From JBOFSQ01 sp051651625 (GTDB lineage: Bacteria; Planctomycetota; Planctomycetia; Pirellulales; Thermoguttaceae): 64,000 nucleotides of DNA. This document shows positions 63,836 to 64,000 of the stretch, in pieces. The position numbers and the translations under genes were made by a program. The DNA is taken from contig JBOFSQ010000022.1 in the NCBI GenBank assembly GCA_051651625.1, forward strand, positions 81,637-145,636, written 5' to 3'. Below the pieces are notes generated by a model. That model ran no database searches, was not told the origin of the DNA, and saw only the letters and a list, made by a program, of their open reading frames with translations. The first letter of the stretch is position 1. Every line of letters begins with the position of its first letter.

Positions 63836-63861
63836 AAGAACGCGAAGCGTAAGCGAGTGCC
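63836..63861. repeat. GAAGCGTAAGCGAGTGCC repeat, partial copies
   Basis: A further member of the family seen at 40574, 42130 and 58490, with two more degenerate copies to either side. Confidence 0.7.
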
Positions 63862-63966
63862 AAGAAGTGCGATTTTACGCGGGGCCAGAATCGGAGCGGG
63901 AAGCGCAAACGAGTGAGAAGTGCGATTCGGCGTCAGAGGGAATGGACTGAATGAACGCGATGGACA

Positions 63967-64000
63967 AGCACGGCGTCCATAGTGTCCATAGCGTCCATCA
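63967..64000. repeat. Start of a GTCCATAG-type tandem repeat
   Basis: GTCCATAGTGTCCATAGC then GTCCATC: three units of a 9-base repeat at the window edge; it may continue outside. Confidence 0.6.

Overview
The window looks like a chromosomal segment of a planctomycete (Planctomycetota, probably near Pirellulales). The assignment rests on gene content: a DUF1257/DUF2997/Ycf46-like AAA cassette, a Tat-exported Gfo/Idh/MocA oxidoreductase, a double DUF1080 protein, a very large secretin, an autotransporter with PATR-type repeats, a DUF502 protein, and many short palindromic repeats between genes. No taxonomic search was possible, so this is inference.

Positions 1-2.7 kb hold a tightly packed minus-strand cassette: DUF1257 (Ycf35-like), DUF2997, AAA ATPase (Ycf46-like) and two small ORFs. 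Positions 2.7-25.4 kb are an accessory island, much of it visibly AT-richer than its surroundings. Its core is a four-gene minus-strand operon (3.1-15.3 kb): an unrecognised 1001-residue protein, a SNF2/RapA-like helicase, a giant DUF1998-type DEAD/DEAH helicase resembling DruE of Druantia, and an unrecognised 329-residue protein. A 33-bp inverted repeat (30/33 matches) brackets this operon, and a 57-bp imperfect direct repeat lies outside that at 2662 and 18016. The island continues with a broken Abi_2 gene, a DUF1016/YhcG PD-(D/E)XK nuclease, a degenerate ORF, a Hanks-type kinase and a three-part restriction-modification-like set: a methyltransferase interrupted by one in-frame TGA, a Res-like helicase, and a separate TnsA-like nuclease. 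It ends at a tyrosine recombinase that lacks its catalytic tyrosine, next to tRNA-Ala.

Positions 25.4-34.6 kb carry envelope and secretion genes (membrane protein, BON-like exported protein, lipoprotein, 1220-residue secretin, SGNH hydrolase, MATE transporter). Positions 34.6-47.6 kb hold tRNA-His, the DUF1080 protein, an EpmA-like lysyl transferase, the Gfo/Idh/MocA oxidoreductase, a HEAT-like protein, a hybrid histidine kinase, rhamnulokinase and a TPR protein. Positions 47.6-64 kb hold a metalloprotease-like exported protein, a PEGA lipoprotein, DUF502, an Rpn-type nuclease, an EF-G paralogue, HemC, a TlpA-like thioredoxin coupled to FlgD, prfB with its programmed +1 frameshift, and the autotransporter.

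Intergenic spaces outside the island are filled with repeat families: long palindromes, GGTTCGGC hairpins, a 200-bp composite element in two copies, REP-like 20-mers and low-complexity arms. The most novel candidate system is the two-helicase operon at 3.1-15.3 kb with its bracketing inverted repeat.
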